NCBI GenBank assembly: GCA_018335755.1
Contig: JAGXRK010000045.1
Span: forward strand, 1 to 64,000
Source: Ignavibacterium sp.
GTDB lineage: Bacteria; Bacteroidota; Ignavibacteria; Ignavibacteriales; Ignavibacteriaceae
Reading direction: 5' to 3'
DNA: 64,000 bases
Shown: positions 34,932 to 43,581 of the stretch, piece after piece
Layout of the letters: each line of letters starts with the position of its first letter
Position numbering within the stretch: the stretch's first letter is position 1
Program-made: the position numbers and the translations under genes
Notes under the pieces: model-generated
Told to the model about the DNA's origin: nothing
Seen by the model: only the letters and a program-made list of their open reading frames with translations
The model's database searches: none

Positions 34932-36344
34932 TTATTCTTGTATTTGTTTTGGTCTATCTACAATGCCGGCCATAAAATCAGCTTCTGCTACCAGAACATC
35001 ATTAACGTAAGCTTTACCTAACATAATAACAACTTTACTTTTTCTCTGGGTTAACTCTACTTCCATAAATACCTGATCGCCCGGTACAACTGGTTTTCTG
35101 AATTTGGCATTATTAATCTGCATAAAATAAACCAGCTTTTCCTCCGGGTTGGGAAATGAATTAAGCAGAAGTACTCCTCCAGTCTGTGCCATTGCTTCAA
35201 TAATTAAAACACCGGGCATAATCGGCTGACCGGGAAAATGACCAGGAAAGAACGGTTCATTTACAGTTACTGATTTTACACCTATAACTTTTTTATCAAG
35301 TTCGAGATGAACAATTTTGTCAACCAGAAGGAACGGATATCGATGCGGTAATATTCTTTCAATAGCAGTTGTATCAAATACAACTCCTTCTTTTTTTACA
35401 AATTGAAATTTTTTAACAAGCTTTTTCTGCTGATATAATTTACGTATCATCTTAGCAAATTCAACATTTGCCTTATGACCAGGACGTGCTGCTAATATTT
35501 GCGCTTTTATCGGAGCCCCAATCAAGGCTAGATCACCAAGAAGATCAAGTAGTTTATGTCTTACAGGTTCATTCTTAAACCTAACCTCTTTATTATTTAA
35601 AATTCCGTTATTACCAATGTCAATTTTTTCAGTAACGCCTATTTTATTTGCAAGTTTATTAAGTTCATCCTGAGCAAGCTTATGATCCACAATTACAACA
35701 GCGTTATCTAAATGACCGCCTTTTATTAATCCCTGTTGAGCAAGCATTTCAACTTCACTAAGGAAGCAGAAAGTTCTTGCCGGCGCAAATTCTCTGACAA
35801 ATTCTTCTTCAAGATCAAACATACCTGTGTGCTGGCTGCCAAGTGCAGGGTTTTGATAGTCAACCATTACAGAAATTCTATACCTGTCCAAAGGTAATGC
35901 TACTATATCAATTTGCTTATCCGGATTCTGATATGTTACTGCTTCATCTATTATTAAATAATCTTTCGGAGCTTCTTGCTGTACGAATCCTGCTTTTTGT
36001 AAAACCTCTACGTAAGGAAGCGCACTGCCGTCACCAATGGGAGGTTCAATACCGTTAAGTTCAATAATAATATTATCAATCTGAAGACCAACTATTGCTG
36101 CAAGTACGTGTTCAACTGTATGAACTTTAGCTTCACCAATACCTATAGTTGTACCGCGCGAAACATCAACTACATTATCCGCAATGGCTGGAATTTCAGG
36201 ATTTCCGCCAAGATCAGTTCTTACAAATCTTATTCCAAAATTTTCGGAGGCAGGTTTAAATGTCATTGTACAGGTAGTTCCCGTGTGAAGTCCGGTTCCC
36301 TCCATTGAAACAGCTTTAGCTATAGTTCTTTGTTGTTCTAACAT
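34932..36344 (-). CDS. lpxC-fabZ: bifunctional UDP-3-O-acyl-GlcNAc deacetylase / 3-hydroxyacyl-ACP dehydratase (LpxC-FabZ fusion)
   Basis: A 470-residue fusion of two enzymes. The N-terminal LpxC domain (about 1-300) commits UDP-GlcNAc to lipid A by deacetylation. Its zinc ligands are His79 (HTVEHVLAA), His263 and Asp267 (HKLLD), with general acid His290. The C-terminal FabZ domain (about 325-470) dehydrates 3-hydroxyacyl-ACP in fatty acid elongation. It carries HRYPFLLVD and PGHFPGQPIMPGVL, with His369 and Glu383 as the catalytic pair. Both active sites look complete. The fusion is a known Bacteroidota/Chlorobi trait. It links the two pathways that compete for 3-hydroxyacyl-ACP in one polypeptide. 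Confidence 0.95.
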   Translation of the reverse strand: MLEQQRTIAKAVSMEGTGLHTGTTCTMTFKPASENFGIRFVRTDLGGNPEIPAIADNVVDVSRGTTIGIGEAKVHTVEHVLAAIVGLQIDNIIIELNGIEPPIGDGSALPYVEVLQKAGFVQQEAPKDYLIIDEAVTYQNPDKQIDIVALPLDRYRISVMVDYQNPALGSQHTGMFDLEEEFVREFAPARTFCFLSEVEMLAQQGLIKGGHLDNAVVIVDHKLAQDELNKLANKIGVTEKIDIGNNGILNNKEVRFKNEPVRHKLLDLLGDLALIGAPIKAQILAARPGHKANVEFAKMIRKLYQQKKLVKKFQFVKKEGVVFDTTAIERILPHRYPFLLVDKIVHLELDKKVIGVKSVTVNEPFFPGHFPGQPIMPGVLIIEAMAQTGGVLLLNSFPNPEEKLVYFMQINNAKFRKPVVPGDQVFMEVELTQRKSKVVIMLGKAYVNDVLVAEADFMAGIVDRPKQIQE

Positions 36345-36451
36345 GGATTACCAATTAAATATTTTAATAAAAAAATCGATGACAAAATACTGAGTTGGGG
36401 TAAGAAATACAATTGAGGTTATATGAGTAGGTTAACTATTGATCAAACTTT

Positions 36452-37495
36452 TTAATTCTTTTTTGTTAAATCTTTTAGTTTGATTATTTCTGCTTCAAGT
36501 TGTTTTATTCTGTCTGAATATCCGGGAAGATTTCTTATATGTGCTTCGAGTATCCGAGCCTGCTTAATTTCTTTGGCAGGATATCCAAAATAATATCCTG
36601 GTTTTGTAATTGATTTTGAAATACCCGATTGAGCCATCAGTACTACCTTATCCCCAATTTCAATATGGCCGACAATACCAACCTGGCCTGCTAAAATGCA
36701 ATTATTTCCGATCTTTGTACTTCCTGAAATACCGGTTTGTGAGGAAATAACAGTATCTTCACCAATAACAACATTATGTGCAATCTGTACAAGGTTGTCT
36801 ATTTTAGTTCCTCTTTTAATAATGGTTGACCCCAGTGCCGCTCTGTCAATCGATACATTTGAACCTATTTCAACATCATCTTCCAGAACAACGTTGCCTA
36901 TTTGAGGAACTTTCTGATAAACTCCTTTTTCATCAGGATTAAAGCCGAATCCATCACTACCTATCACTGCGCCGGAATGAAGTATGACATGGCTTCCAAC
37001 TTTGCAATCTTCCCTGATGCTGATATTTGAAAAGAATAAACATTCACTTCCGACTTCAACATTATCATAAAGAACTGTGTTATGAAAAATCTTGGTATTA
37101 TCACCTATTACACAACCTTCTGACACAACTACGTTTTTGCCCAGGGCAACATTATTACCAAGCCTGGCGTTTGGATGCACAAAAGCAGTTTTATCAATAC
37201 CTTCAAGTTTAAACTCAGGTGTAAAGTACTTAAGAATAATTTTGAGAAAAGCTTTATCGGGGGCTTCTACTTCAATAAGTGTTATATCATTGCGTGATTT
37301 ACTAAATGCGGGTTTAACAAGAACAACTGATGCTTTCGTGGCATCAAAATATTTTTCGTAAGCGGGCAAATAGATAAAGGTTAAGTCGTTCTCTTTTGCT
37401 TCCTCAATTCTCGCAATATTATTAATACTGATATTTTCATTACCGACGATTCTACCGTTAATAAGAGCGGCAATATCTTTAATGTGGATAGACAT
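36452..37495 (-). CDS. lpxD: UDP-3-O-acylglucosamine N-acyltransferase
   Basis: This enzyme adds the N-linked 3-hydroxyacyl chain in lipid A synthesis. The 347-residue protein has an N-terminal uridine-binding domain (1-95), a hexapeptide left-handed beta-helix (about 100-310), and a C-terminal helix with a coiled-coil-like end ([16 protein letters not shown]). The catalytic His is in [15 protein letters not shown] near 245. It starts 5 bases after the preceding ompH. A 107-base gap separates it from lpxC/fabZ, which may hold an additional promoter. Confidence 0.94.
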   Translation of the reverse strand: MSIHIKDIAALINGRIVGNENISINNIARIEEAKENDLTFIYLPAYEKYFDATKASVVLVKPAFSKSRNDITLIEVEAPDKAFLKIILKYFTPEFKLEGIDKTAFVHPNARLGNNVALGKNVVVSEGCVIGDNTKIFHNTVLYDNVEVGSECLFFSNISIREDCKVGSHVILHSGAVIGSDGFGFNPDEKGVYQKVPQIGNVVLEDDVEIGSNVSIDRAALGSTIIKRGTKIDNLVQIAHNVVIGEDTVISSQTGISGSTKIGNNCILAGQVGIVGHIEIGDKVVLMAQSGISKSITKPGYYFGYPAKEIKQARILEAHIRNLPGYSDRIKQLEAEIIKLKDLTKKN

Positions 37496-37500
37496 CAGTA

Positions 37501-38016
37501 CTAATCAATTTTTAATTTATCTAAAACTTTTTGGGAAATATCGTATTGCTCTTTGGCAAAAAGAATCATAATATCACCGCTGCGGTCAAAGACAAAATCA
37601 AGATTTTCCTCCTCGGCAACTTGTTTAATAGCATTAAAAATTTTGTTTTGAACAGGTTTCATTAATTCATCCTGTTTCAGAAAAAGTTCGCCATTAGTAC
37701 CGAATTTTTTGTCCCGGAATTGAGCAATATCATTTTCCAGTTTAATTAATTCTGCTTCAGCTTCCGCTCTTGTCTGATCAGTCATTATAAGTTTTCTTTT
37801 CTCATAATCGTCATACTTAGTCTTCCAGTCGTTTTCAAGTGCCCTTATTTCAGATTGCCATTCCTGAATGAGAGCATCAATTTTCTGACGAGCATCCTGA
37901 ACATCGGGTAATTTATCCATTACGGTATCAGAATCAATATACCCGATTTTCAACTGGGCGAATGATACAGTTGCAACTGAGATAAAAATGGCAAAAAATA
38001 AAATAGTTCTTTTCAT
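37501..38016 (-). CDS. OmpH/Skp family periplasmic chaperone (second copy)
   Basis: A 171-residue exported protein with a signal peptide ending SFAQ (residue 20). It has the Skp-like pattern: [20 protein letters not shown], then a long Lys/Glu-rich coiled-coil arm (about 40-110), and the C-terminal [16 protein letters not shown]. Skp-type chaperones hold unfolded outer-membrane proteins on their way to BamA. It is a paralog of the gene immediately upstream, from which it is separated by a strong terminator, so the two copies are probably expressed differently. lpxD follows 5 bases downstream. Confidence 0.85.
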   Translation of the reverse strand: MKRTILFFAIFISVATVSFAQLKIGYIDSDTVMDKLPDVQDARQKIDALIQEWQSEIRALENDWKTKYDDYEKRKLIMTDQTRAEAEAELIKLENDIAQFRDKKFGTNGELFLKQDELMKPVQNKIFNAIKQVAEEENLDFVFDRSGDIMILFAKEQYDISQKVLDKLKID

Positions 38017-38061
38017 TCTTTATTCTTTCTGTTTCTTAATTCAACGAGACTAAATTACGTA

Positions 38062-38103
38062 TAAAAAAGAAAAAGTTCTCTCCTAAAATCGAAGAGAACT
38101 TTT
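38062..38103 (-). terminator. strong intrinsic terminator between the two ompH copies
   Basis: An 11-bp perfect stem (AAAAGTTCTCT / AGAGAACTTTT) with an 11-nt loop is followed on the minus strand by TTTTTCTTTTTT. It stands inside the otherwise continuous uppS-bamA-ompH-lpx run, so it should partly or fully separate uppS-bamA-ompH from ompH-lpxD-lpxC/fabZ-lpxA. Confidence 0.85.
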
Positions 38104-38123
38104 ATAGTGACCTGAATCAAAAA

Positions 38124-38648
38124 TTAATTACCTCTTTTAAGTTTGTCCAATACCTTAAAAGTAATGTCAAATGCGGCATCGGCGTATAGTAAAATAATGT
38201 CACCGCTTTTGTCGAATACAAACTGCATAGTTTCTTCTTTAGCTACTTTTTCAATAGCATCATAAATTTTAGTTTTAATAGGGGCAAAAATCTTTTCCTG
38301 CTCTCTGAATATTTCACCAGTACCCTGACCGAATTTTTGTCTTCTGAAATCAAGAATTTGCTGTTCCATTCCAACAATTCGCTGTTGAGCTTCAAGTTTT
38401 TTCTCGTCAGTCATCATTTCCTGCTGCTTCTGGTAATCTGCAATTGACTGCTGATATGCTAAAGTCATAGAATCAACCTGAGCGCTCCACTTATTAGTTA
38501 GTGCATCAAGATCTCCTTGAGCTTTTATTGCTTCGGGAAATTGATTAAGAATTGTTTCAGAATCAACATATCCAAGCTTTAATTGCGATTGAGCAAATGC
38601 TGAAATGCTGAACAAAGCAATAAAGAAAATTAAAAGATACTTATTCAC
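38124..38648 (-). CDS. OmpH/Skp family periplasmic chaperone (first copy)
   Basis: A 174-residue exported chaperone-like protein (signal peptide to SAFAQ, residue 20). It has KLGYVDSETILNQFPEA, a Gln-rich coiled-coil arm (about 40-110) and the family end MQFVFDKSGDIILLY. It is clearly homologous to the next gene downstream but with a more Gln/Met-rich arm. It lies 31 bases after bamA, the usual partner of Skp, and is closed by a strong terminator, so it is probably co-expressed with uppS and bamA. Confidence 0.86.
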   Translation of the reverse strand: MNKYLLIFFIALFSISAFAQSQLKLGYVDSETILNQFPEAIKAQGDLDALTNKWSAQVDSMTLAYQQSIADYQKQQEMMTDEKKLEAQQRIVGMEQQILDFRRQKFGQGTGEIFREQEKIFAPIKTKIYDAIEKVAKEETMQFVFDKSGDIILLYADAAFDITFKVLDKLKRGN

Positions 38649-38679
38649 TTGTTTCCTCTTTCTTGTTATTTATAAAAAA

Positions 38680-41181
38680 TTAAAATCCTCTGCCAAACTG
38701 GAAGTGAAACAGCCAGGCAGGATCTTTTTTATCTGTTATTTGTCTGTCAAAACCATAACCAATATCAAAACCGATCAGACCTATCGGGTTAATTAACAAC
38801 CTTGCACCAAAACCGACAGATCTTCTGAGATCAAAAATATCTGTTTTCTGGAAGCTTTCAAAAACATTACCGGCTTCAGCAAAAGCCAGAACATACAACG
38901 GAATAGGCTCAAGTGTTACGGCTAACCTTAATTCCGTTCCAAATTTTGCCATTACGCGTCCGCCAATAACATCACCAAAAGCATTTCGAGGACCAACGGT
39001 TCTATCATCATAACCGCGAAGTGATGTTGTCGCAATTATCAAGCCATTACCACCCATATAATAAAATTCAAAAGGCTGAATATTTGTGCCCTTTACTATC
39101 TCATCAATGTAACCGAGATCAGCAACTGTATAAAGTGCTATACGGTTACTGTTGAATAATCTTCTATACCACTCGGCAGTAAATCCAATTTTAAGATAAT
39201 CAACATCCCCGGGAAGAATTGGTCCACCGGTTAATTCCGTATCAAGTGAAACTGAAGATCCGCGAGAAGGAAAAATTGGGTTATCAATATTTTTTCTACT
39301 GATGATTGCGCCAATTGTATATTGATTTGTTCTTCCCTCTGCATAAAATCCTCGTCCTTCAATTACATCGTTATACTGATATTTGGCCCTGCCCTGAACA
39401 AAGAAGAAGTCATCGGGCCATTTCAATCTTCTTCCAACTCTTACGGTGATGCCGGATTGTCTCAAGTCGTAAATATACTGCTGTCTGGTATCAAAAAGTT
39501 CAGCTCCAACAGAAGTAGGCGTATCGAATAGCCAAGGTTCAGTAAATCCAAGAGTAAAAGTTCTGTAAATACTACCCACACCAAATTGCCAGTTAAAACT
39601 TAAGATTTGTCCTCCTCCCAAACTAAATGGTTCCGAGATGGAGAAGTTTGTTAATGTGATGCCGACCGCACCGCTAAAACCGAAGGCACCGCTGTAACCT
39701 ACCGAAGCATTTAAATAATCACTTGATTTTTCTTCAACTCTGAATGCAACATCAACAGTACTATCACTTGCAAGTTTTGTGTCTATTCCTCCCGGTCCAT
39801 ATAGTTTTTCCATATTAAAGTATTGAAGATTAGCAAGCTGCTGAACACTTCTAAAAAGCAATGCACGGTTGAAATATTCACCCGGGATTGTAAATAATTC
39901 GCGGCGAATTACTTTTTCTTTTGTTTTATCATTACCTGTTATATCAACTCTGTTAACTCTGAACTGGTTTCTTTCCTCAATCCGAATGTTAATATCTATT
40001 GAATCTCCCGCAACGCGCGTTTCACGAGGCTGGACATTAAAAGTAAGATAACCATTATCAAGATATAAAGCTGAAACATCTGTCTGTTTTTCGTTTCCCC
40101 TGAGGTTTTGTTCAAACTTTTCATAGTTAAAAACGTCACCTGTTGAAAATTCCAATCTTTCAGTTAAGACTGCATCGGGATACACAGTATTGCCTTCCCA
40201 GGCAATGTTTCTGATCCTGTATTGGGGTCCCTCAAAAATATTCATAATAATTCTTAAATCTTTATTATTATTAGAATATATAAGAGAATCAGATGTTATT
40301 TCAGCGTCGAGGAAACCATTCTTTCTGTAAAATTTAATTATAAAGTCTTTATCTGTTTTGTATTTTTCGGGATCAAACTTAGCGCCGCTCCAGAATTTCC
40401 ACCACTTTTTCTCAGATATTTCATCCATTTCACTCTTCAAGTCGCCATCATCAAAAACTTCATTACCGGTGAATTCAATTTTTCTTACAGTAACTTTATC
40501 GCCTTCTTCAATTTTTAGCTTGATGAGAACACGTTCTTTAATTCTACCAATAAGATCAGCATATCTTTGATCGCCTGATTTATATTCAACCTCATATTCA
40601 TCTGAAAAATCTTTTTGGTTTTTCCAAAGGACATAGATATTACCATCAACCGTATCCGCACTTGAATAAATGAAATATTCAGTTATTATTTTAGCGTTAA
40701 GTAAACCTTCTTCTGTATACGAATTTAAAATGCGATTTTCGAGTTTTGATAAGTCCTGCGGTTTTATGGTTTGTCCGCGAATGAAAGTAATTAACTTTTC
40801 AATGTCGCTGTCACTAACATCATCATTACCTTCAAACACAACTTTTTCAAGCTTCGGATACTCTTCAACTTTAATTATTAAAAAAACTCCATCAGCAACT
40901 TTCTTATCAGCAATTATCTGAACATCAGAAAAAATACCCAGGGTCCAGAGTTTTCTTATAGCGTTTAAGGTTTGATCACCGGGCACTTGTATTTCATCGC
41001 CAATTTTTAATCCGCTGCTGGCAATAATAGTTGCCGCATCAGCAAATTTATTACCTTCAACAGTAACACCAAGAATTTTGTATACGGTTCTTTGCCCTTG
41101 GGCAAGTGTTTGTGATGAAGCAAGTAAAATAAAAATTAAAAAAAGTATTTTAAATATCTTATGAGGATATGGATTGAACAT
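38680..41181 (-). CDS. bamA: outer membrane protein assembly factor BamA
   Basis: This Omp85 protein inserts beta-barrels into the outer membrane. The 833-residue sequence begins with a signal peptide (to LAQG, near 28). Five POTRA domains follow (about 30-460; for example VEEYPKLEKVVFEGNDDVSD and VRKIEFTGNEVFDDG). A 16-strand barrel occupies about 470-833. It contains the lid-lock region GYDDRTVGPRNAFGDVIGG and ends HFQFGRGF, a typical beta-signal with terminal Phe. Its start lies 23 bases inside the uppS gene. The first ompH follows 31 bases downstream, as in many Gram-negative bacteria. Confidence 0.95.
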   Translation of the reverse strand: MFNPYPHKIFKILFLIFILLASSQTLAQGQRTVYKILGVTVEGNKFADAATIIASSGLKIGDEIQVPGDQTLNAIRKLWTLGIFSDVQIIADKKVADGVFLIIKVEEYPKLEKVVFEGNDDVSDSDIEKLITFIRGQTIKPQDLSKLENRILNSYTEEGLLNAKIITEYFIYSSADTVDGNIYVLWKNQKDFSDEYEVEYKSGDQRYADLIGRIKERVLIKLKIEEGDKVTVRKIEFTGNEVFDDGDLKSEMDEISEKKWWKFWSGAKFDPEKYKTDKDFIIKFYRKNGFLDAEITSDSLIYSNNNKDLRIIMNIFEGPQYRIRNIAWEGNTVYPDAVLTERLEFSTGDVFNYEKFEQNLRGNEKQTDVSALYLDNGYLTFNVQPRETRVAGDSIDINIRIEERNQFRVNRVDITGNDKTKEKVIRRELFTIPGEYFNRALLFRSVQQLANLQYFNMEKLYGPGGIDTKLASDSTVDVAFRVEEKSSDYLNASVGYSGAFGFSGAVGITLTNFSISEPFSLGGGQILSFNWQFGVGSIYRTFTLGFTEPWLFDTPTSVGAELFDTRQQYIYDLRQSGITVRVGRRLKWPDDFFFVQGRAKYQYNDVIEGRGFYAEGRTNQYTIGAIISRKNIDNPIFPSRGSSVSLDTELTGGPILPGDVDYLKIGFTAEWYRRLFNSNRIALYTVADLGYIDEIVKGTNIQPFEFYYMGGNGLIIATTSLRGYDDRTVGPRNAFGDVIGGRVMAKFGTELRLAVTLEPIPLYVLAFAEAGNVFESFQKTDIFDLRRSVGFGARLLINPIGLIGFDIGYGFDRQITDKKDPAWLFHFQFGRGF

Positions 41182-41971
41182 CCTTTATGCCTTTATCATT
41201 CTTGTTAATTTGTTCAGATACTCTGCCAAATCTTCTCTCTCTTTTCTGGTATTGCCTTACTGCATCATAAAGATGCTCTCTTGAAAAGTCAGGCCAATAA
41301 GCATCGGTAATAACAAATTCTGAGTAGGCAATCTGCCAAAGCAAAAAGTTACTAACTCTGAACTCACCGCTGGTTCTAATAAGAAGCTCAGGATCAGGTA
41401 TATCTTTTGTTGTTAAATGATTTGAAATAGTTTCTTCTGTAATATCTTCGGAATGAATCTTACCTTGAGAAGCGAGCCCAGAAATTTTTTTCATTGCCTG
41501 AAGCAGTTCCCATCTTCCACTGTAACTGAGCGCAAGATTCAACACCATTTTTTTGTTATTCTTTGTTCTCTCAATATCAGATTTTAGCTGCTTTTGAACC
41601 GCCGTGGGCAATTTATCAATCTCTCCAATGGTGGTTAGTCGAATATCATTTTTGTTAAGTTCCTTAACTCTGTCTTTAAGGCTTTTTAAAAGAAGCCTCA
41701 TAAGAGTAGAAACTTCATCTTTCGGTCTTTTCCAGTTTTCTGTGGAAAAGGTATATAAAGTAAGATATTTAACGCCAATTTGTGCACAGGCTTCAACAAT
41801 CTCACGAACGGTATCAACACCTCTTTTATGACCGGCAACCCTAGGAAGACCTTTTTTCTTAGCCCATCTACCGTTACCATCCATAATAATTGCAATGTGT
41901 GAAGGTATTTCCCCTGATTTTTTTAACTCTTCCTGGAGTAATTCATCAGAAGCTTTACTATTCTTACTCAA
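41159..41971 (-). CDS. uppS: isoprenyl transferase (undecaprenyl pyrophosphate synthase)
   Basis: This cis-prenyltransferase makes the C55 carrier for peptidoglycan and O-antigen. The 270-residue sequence has IAIIMDGNGRWAKKKGLPR with catalytic Asp31, AGHKRGVDTVREIVEAC, YTLYTFSTENW-type sequence (LTLYTFSTENWKRP) and the dimer/substrate motif PDPELLIRTSGEFRVSNFL. It heads the envelope run uppS-bamA-ompH. In proteobacteria cdsA, dxr and rseP usually lie between uppS and bamA; here they are absent and the two genes overlap by 23 bases. Confidence 0.95.
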   Translation of the reverse strand: MSKNSKASDELLQEELKKSGEIPSHIAIIMDGNGRWAKKKGLPRVAGHKRGVDTVREIVEACAQIGVKYLTLYTFSTENWKRPKDEVSTLMRLLLKSLKDRVKELNKNDIRLTTIGEIDKLPTAVQKQLKSDIERTKNNKKMVLNLALSYSGRWELLQAMKKISGLASQGKIHSEDITEETISNHLTTKDIPDPELLIRTSGEFRVSNFLLWQIAYSEFVITDAYWPDFSREHLYDAVRQYQKRERRFGRVSEQINKNDKGIKDVQSISS

Positions 41972-42146
41972 CTTTCAATCCTAATGTTAGATTAAGCGTG
42001 TAAAATTAACCTTGCAACCACTGAAAATCAAGGATTTTAACATTTGTATTAAATGTTAAAAAGTTTTAATACAATAATAGAAATGCGGGAAAGGTATATA
42101 AAGGTAAAAATTAGGATGGTAAGAAAAAAAAAGCCCCCTTTTATTA

Positions 42147-42566
42147 TCAGGAAAATAAAATCTGTTCCTTTTTATGTGTAGAAAATGAAACGGGTCTTTC
42201 TTCTATGATAAATAATCTTATATTTTTTCTAATGTCTTCTTCAATTTGATTAAGATAAGATTTTACTGTCGAGTAATCAGATTTATTAACCCCGACAAAA
42301 AGAGATACCTTTTTGTTTGTATTTCGTGTTTGTCTTGTTGCCAGGTAAATTAGCCTGTTCAATAAAGTATTATCATTTAAGTCATCTCTGTTTAAGGTTA
42401 TTCCAATTGCATAATTATTTTTCTGCCTGGCAATTATATCAACCTGGAATCCGCCAATATCAGAAGGTTCAGGCAGATAAGTTCCAAACTTTCTGCTTAA
42501 AGTTAAATAACCTTTTTTCCAAAAATGTTCTACTAGCAGATCTATTTCTTTTCTTCTGTCTGTCAT
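42147..42566 (-). CDS. small protein of unknown function in the lexA operon
   Basis: A 139-residue cytoplasmic protein that I do not recognise. The frame can be extended to a GTG at 42578. The ATG at 42566 is preferred because GAGGTG lies 5 bases before it. Visible features: an N-terminal helix (RRKEIDLLVEHFWKKG), a segment DIGGFQVDIIARQKNNYAIGI that recalls the D..hhh-hh core of restriction-endonuclease-like folds, and a C-terminal alternation of strands and helices (KVSLFVGV...IRLFIIEERP). The expected E-x-K of an active nuclease is replaced by I-G-I-T, so it would be inactive or unrelated. It is the third gene after lexA, 16 bases from its neighbour, and should share the SOS promoter. Confidence 0.6.
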   Translation of the reverse strand: MTDRRKEIDLLVEHFWKKGYLTLSRKFGTYLPEPSDIGGFQVDIIARQKNNYAIGITLNRDDLNDNTLLNRLIYLATRQTRNTNKKVSLFVGVNKSDYSTVKSYLNQIEEDIRKNIRLFIIEERPVSFSTHKKEQILFS

Positions 42567-42582
42567 AACACACCTCACTCTT

Positions 42583-42831
42583 TTATGATGCCATTGGTAT
42601 AATCGGTATAACCGGTGAAAATTTTTTTGCTTTCAAAATTTTAATGTTAGCAATTCTTTTATAATCAAATTTTTTCACTTCACTTGAGTTAACTAGTTTT
42701 CCATAAATAACCTTTCGCCCGTTTTTTTCAACAGCTATATAATATGGTTCTATTGAGAACTTATCAAGATCATAAAGAAACTGCAGTTTATTTCTACAAA
42801 CAATTGCTCTTTTAAAGATTTCAGTTTTCAT
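42583..42831 (-). CDS. stand-alone WYL-like domain protein in the lexA operon
   Basis: An 82-residue protein whose pattern resembles a WYL domain. It reads R.KLQFLYDLDKFSIEPYYIAVEKNG..VIYGKL.....VKKFDYKRIANIKIL, with the closing F-x-P (KKFSPVIP). WYL domains usually sit behind a winged helix in transcription regulators and bind nucleic acid or small ligands; PafBC uses one to sense DNA damage. Here no DNA-binding domain is attached. It starts 12 bases after lexA, so it is almost certainly co-transcribed with it and under LexA control. The WYL reading is by eye and needs a profile search. Confidence 0.6.
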   Translation of the reverse strand: MKTEIFKRAIVCRNKLQFLYDLDKFSIEPYYIAVEKNGRKVIYGKLVNSSEVKKFDYKRIANIKILKAKKFSPVIPIIPMAS

Positions 42832-42843
42832 ATTAAACTCCTT

Positions 42844-43494
42844 TCAATTAAGCCATCTAACTACACCGGTAACCTTACCGATGATTGAAAAATCATTTTC
42901 ATTAGTAATTATTATCGCACTATACTTATCATTTTCAGGAATTAACTTCACTTCGTTTCCCCTTGTAAAATATTTTTTTACAGTAACTTCATCATCAATT
43001 CGTGCAACAATTATTTCATCGTTAAGTGCAATGTGTTTTGGTGAAACAATTACAAGATCTCCCTCAAAGATTCCTGCATTAACCATGCTATCGCCTTTAA
43101 CCTTTAAAGCAAAACAATCTTTTGCTTTATTCATAAATGAAGGGTCAATAAGCACCGAGCCTTCAATATTTTCTTCTGCAAGAATTGGTGAACCCGCTGC
43201 GACACGTCCAATTATCGGGATTCTGTTTGATTCAACTTCTTCATCTCTTACCAGAGTTGGAATTGGAAAATCATCATCATTCCTGATAATTGAAATACCA
43301 CGACTGGCATTGCTTTCAATATTCAGATATCCCTTTTTTTCAAGTGCATCAAGGTGACGTTTAACGCCAAAAGTGGATGAGATACTAAATTGTTTTCCGA
43401 TTTGTCTTAGAGTTGGGGGATAACCATTTTGGCTAAGAAATTCTTTAATAAAAATCAGAATTTGTTCCTGTCGATCAGTTAATTCGTTTTTCAT
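42844..43494 (-). CDS. lexA: LexA repressor
   Basis: The SOS repressor and RecA-stimulated self-cleaving serine protease. The 216-residue sequence has the N-terminal winged helix (1-65, LTDRQEQILIFIKEFL...PPTLRQIGKQF). A linker with the Ala100-Gly101 cleavage site (GRVAAGSP) follows. The peptidase domain has nucleophile Ser136 (KGDSMVNAGI) and general base Lys173 (VTVKKYF). The recognition helix region (SSTFGVKRHLDALEKKGYL) differs from E. coli, in line with a different operator. Two perfect or near-perfect palindromes on its own promoter indicate autorepression. It is followed by two small genes in the same operon. Confidence 0.95.
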   Translation of the reverse strand: MKNELTDRQEQILIFIKEFLSQNGYPPTLRQIGKQFSISSTFGVKRHLDALEKKGYLNIESNASRGISIIRNDDDFPIPTLVRDEEVESNRIPIIGRVAAGSPILAEENIEGSVLIDPSFMNKAKDCFALKVKGDSMVNAGIFEGDLVIVSPKHIALNDEIIVARIDDEVTVKKYFTRGNEVKLIPENDKYSAIIITNENDFSIIGKVTGVVRWLN

Positions 43495-43502
43495 ATAAAA
43501 AT

Positions 43503-43520
43503 AGTGTCCAATTGTTCACT
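43503..43520 (-). promoter_or_regulatory. candidate LexA operator 1 (proximal)
   Basis: An 18-base element with outer arms AGTG / CACT (AGTGTCCAATTGTTCACT on the plus strand), 9 bases before the lexA start codon and overlapping the expected transcript start. It shares the pattern AGTGT-n-CA-nn-TG-nn-CACT closely with the second site 26 bases away. Confidence 0.7.
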
Positions 43521-43523
43521 ACT

Positions 43524-43552
43524 AAAATAGTGTGCAAATGCACACTTGTCAA
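43524..43552 (-). promoter_or_regulatory. lexA promoter with operator 2 in the spacer
   Basis: On the minus strand TTGACA (43552-43547) and TATTTT (43529-43524) are separated by exactly 17 bases. The spacer is almost fully occupied by a perfect 8+8 palindrome (AGTGTGCA-AA-TGCACACT, 43529-43546), which would block RNA polymerase when bound. With operator 1 this makes a two-site autoregulated SOS promoter. Confidence 0.75.
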
Positions 43553-43581
43553 GGGGTAAATTAAAAATAATTAAAGATTTT

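Noticed and set aside
42121..42145. Possible terminator after the lexA operon (AAAAG-GGGG-CTTTT with a long T run on the minus strand)
   Set aside because: The stem is only 5 weak base pairs; the T run alone does not make a convincing terminator.
42147..42566. Active restriction-type nuclease in the lexA operon
   Set aside because: The D and E-x-K catalytic positions are not complete (I-G-I-T in place of E-x-K), so only a distant fold resemblance is noted.
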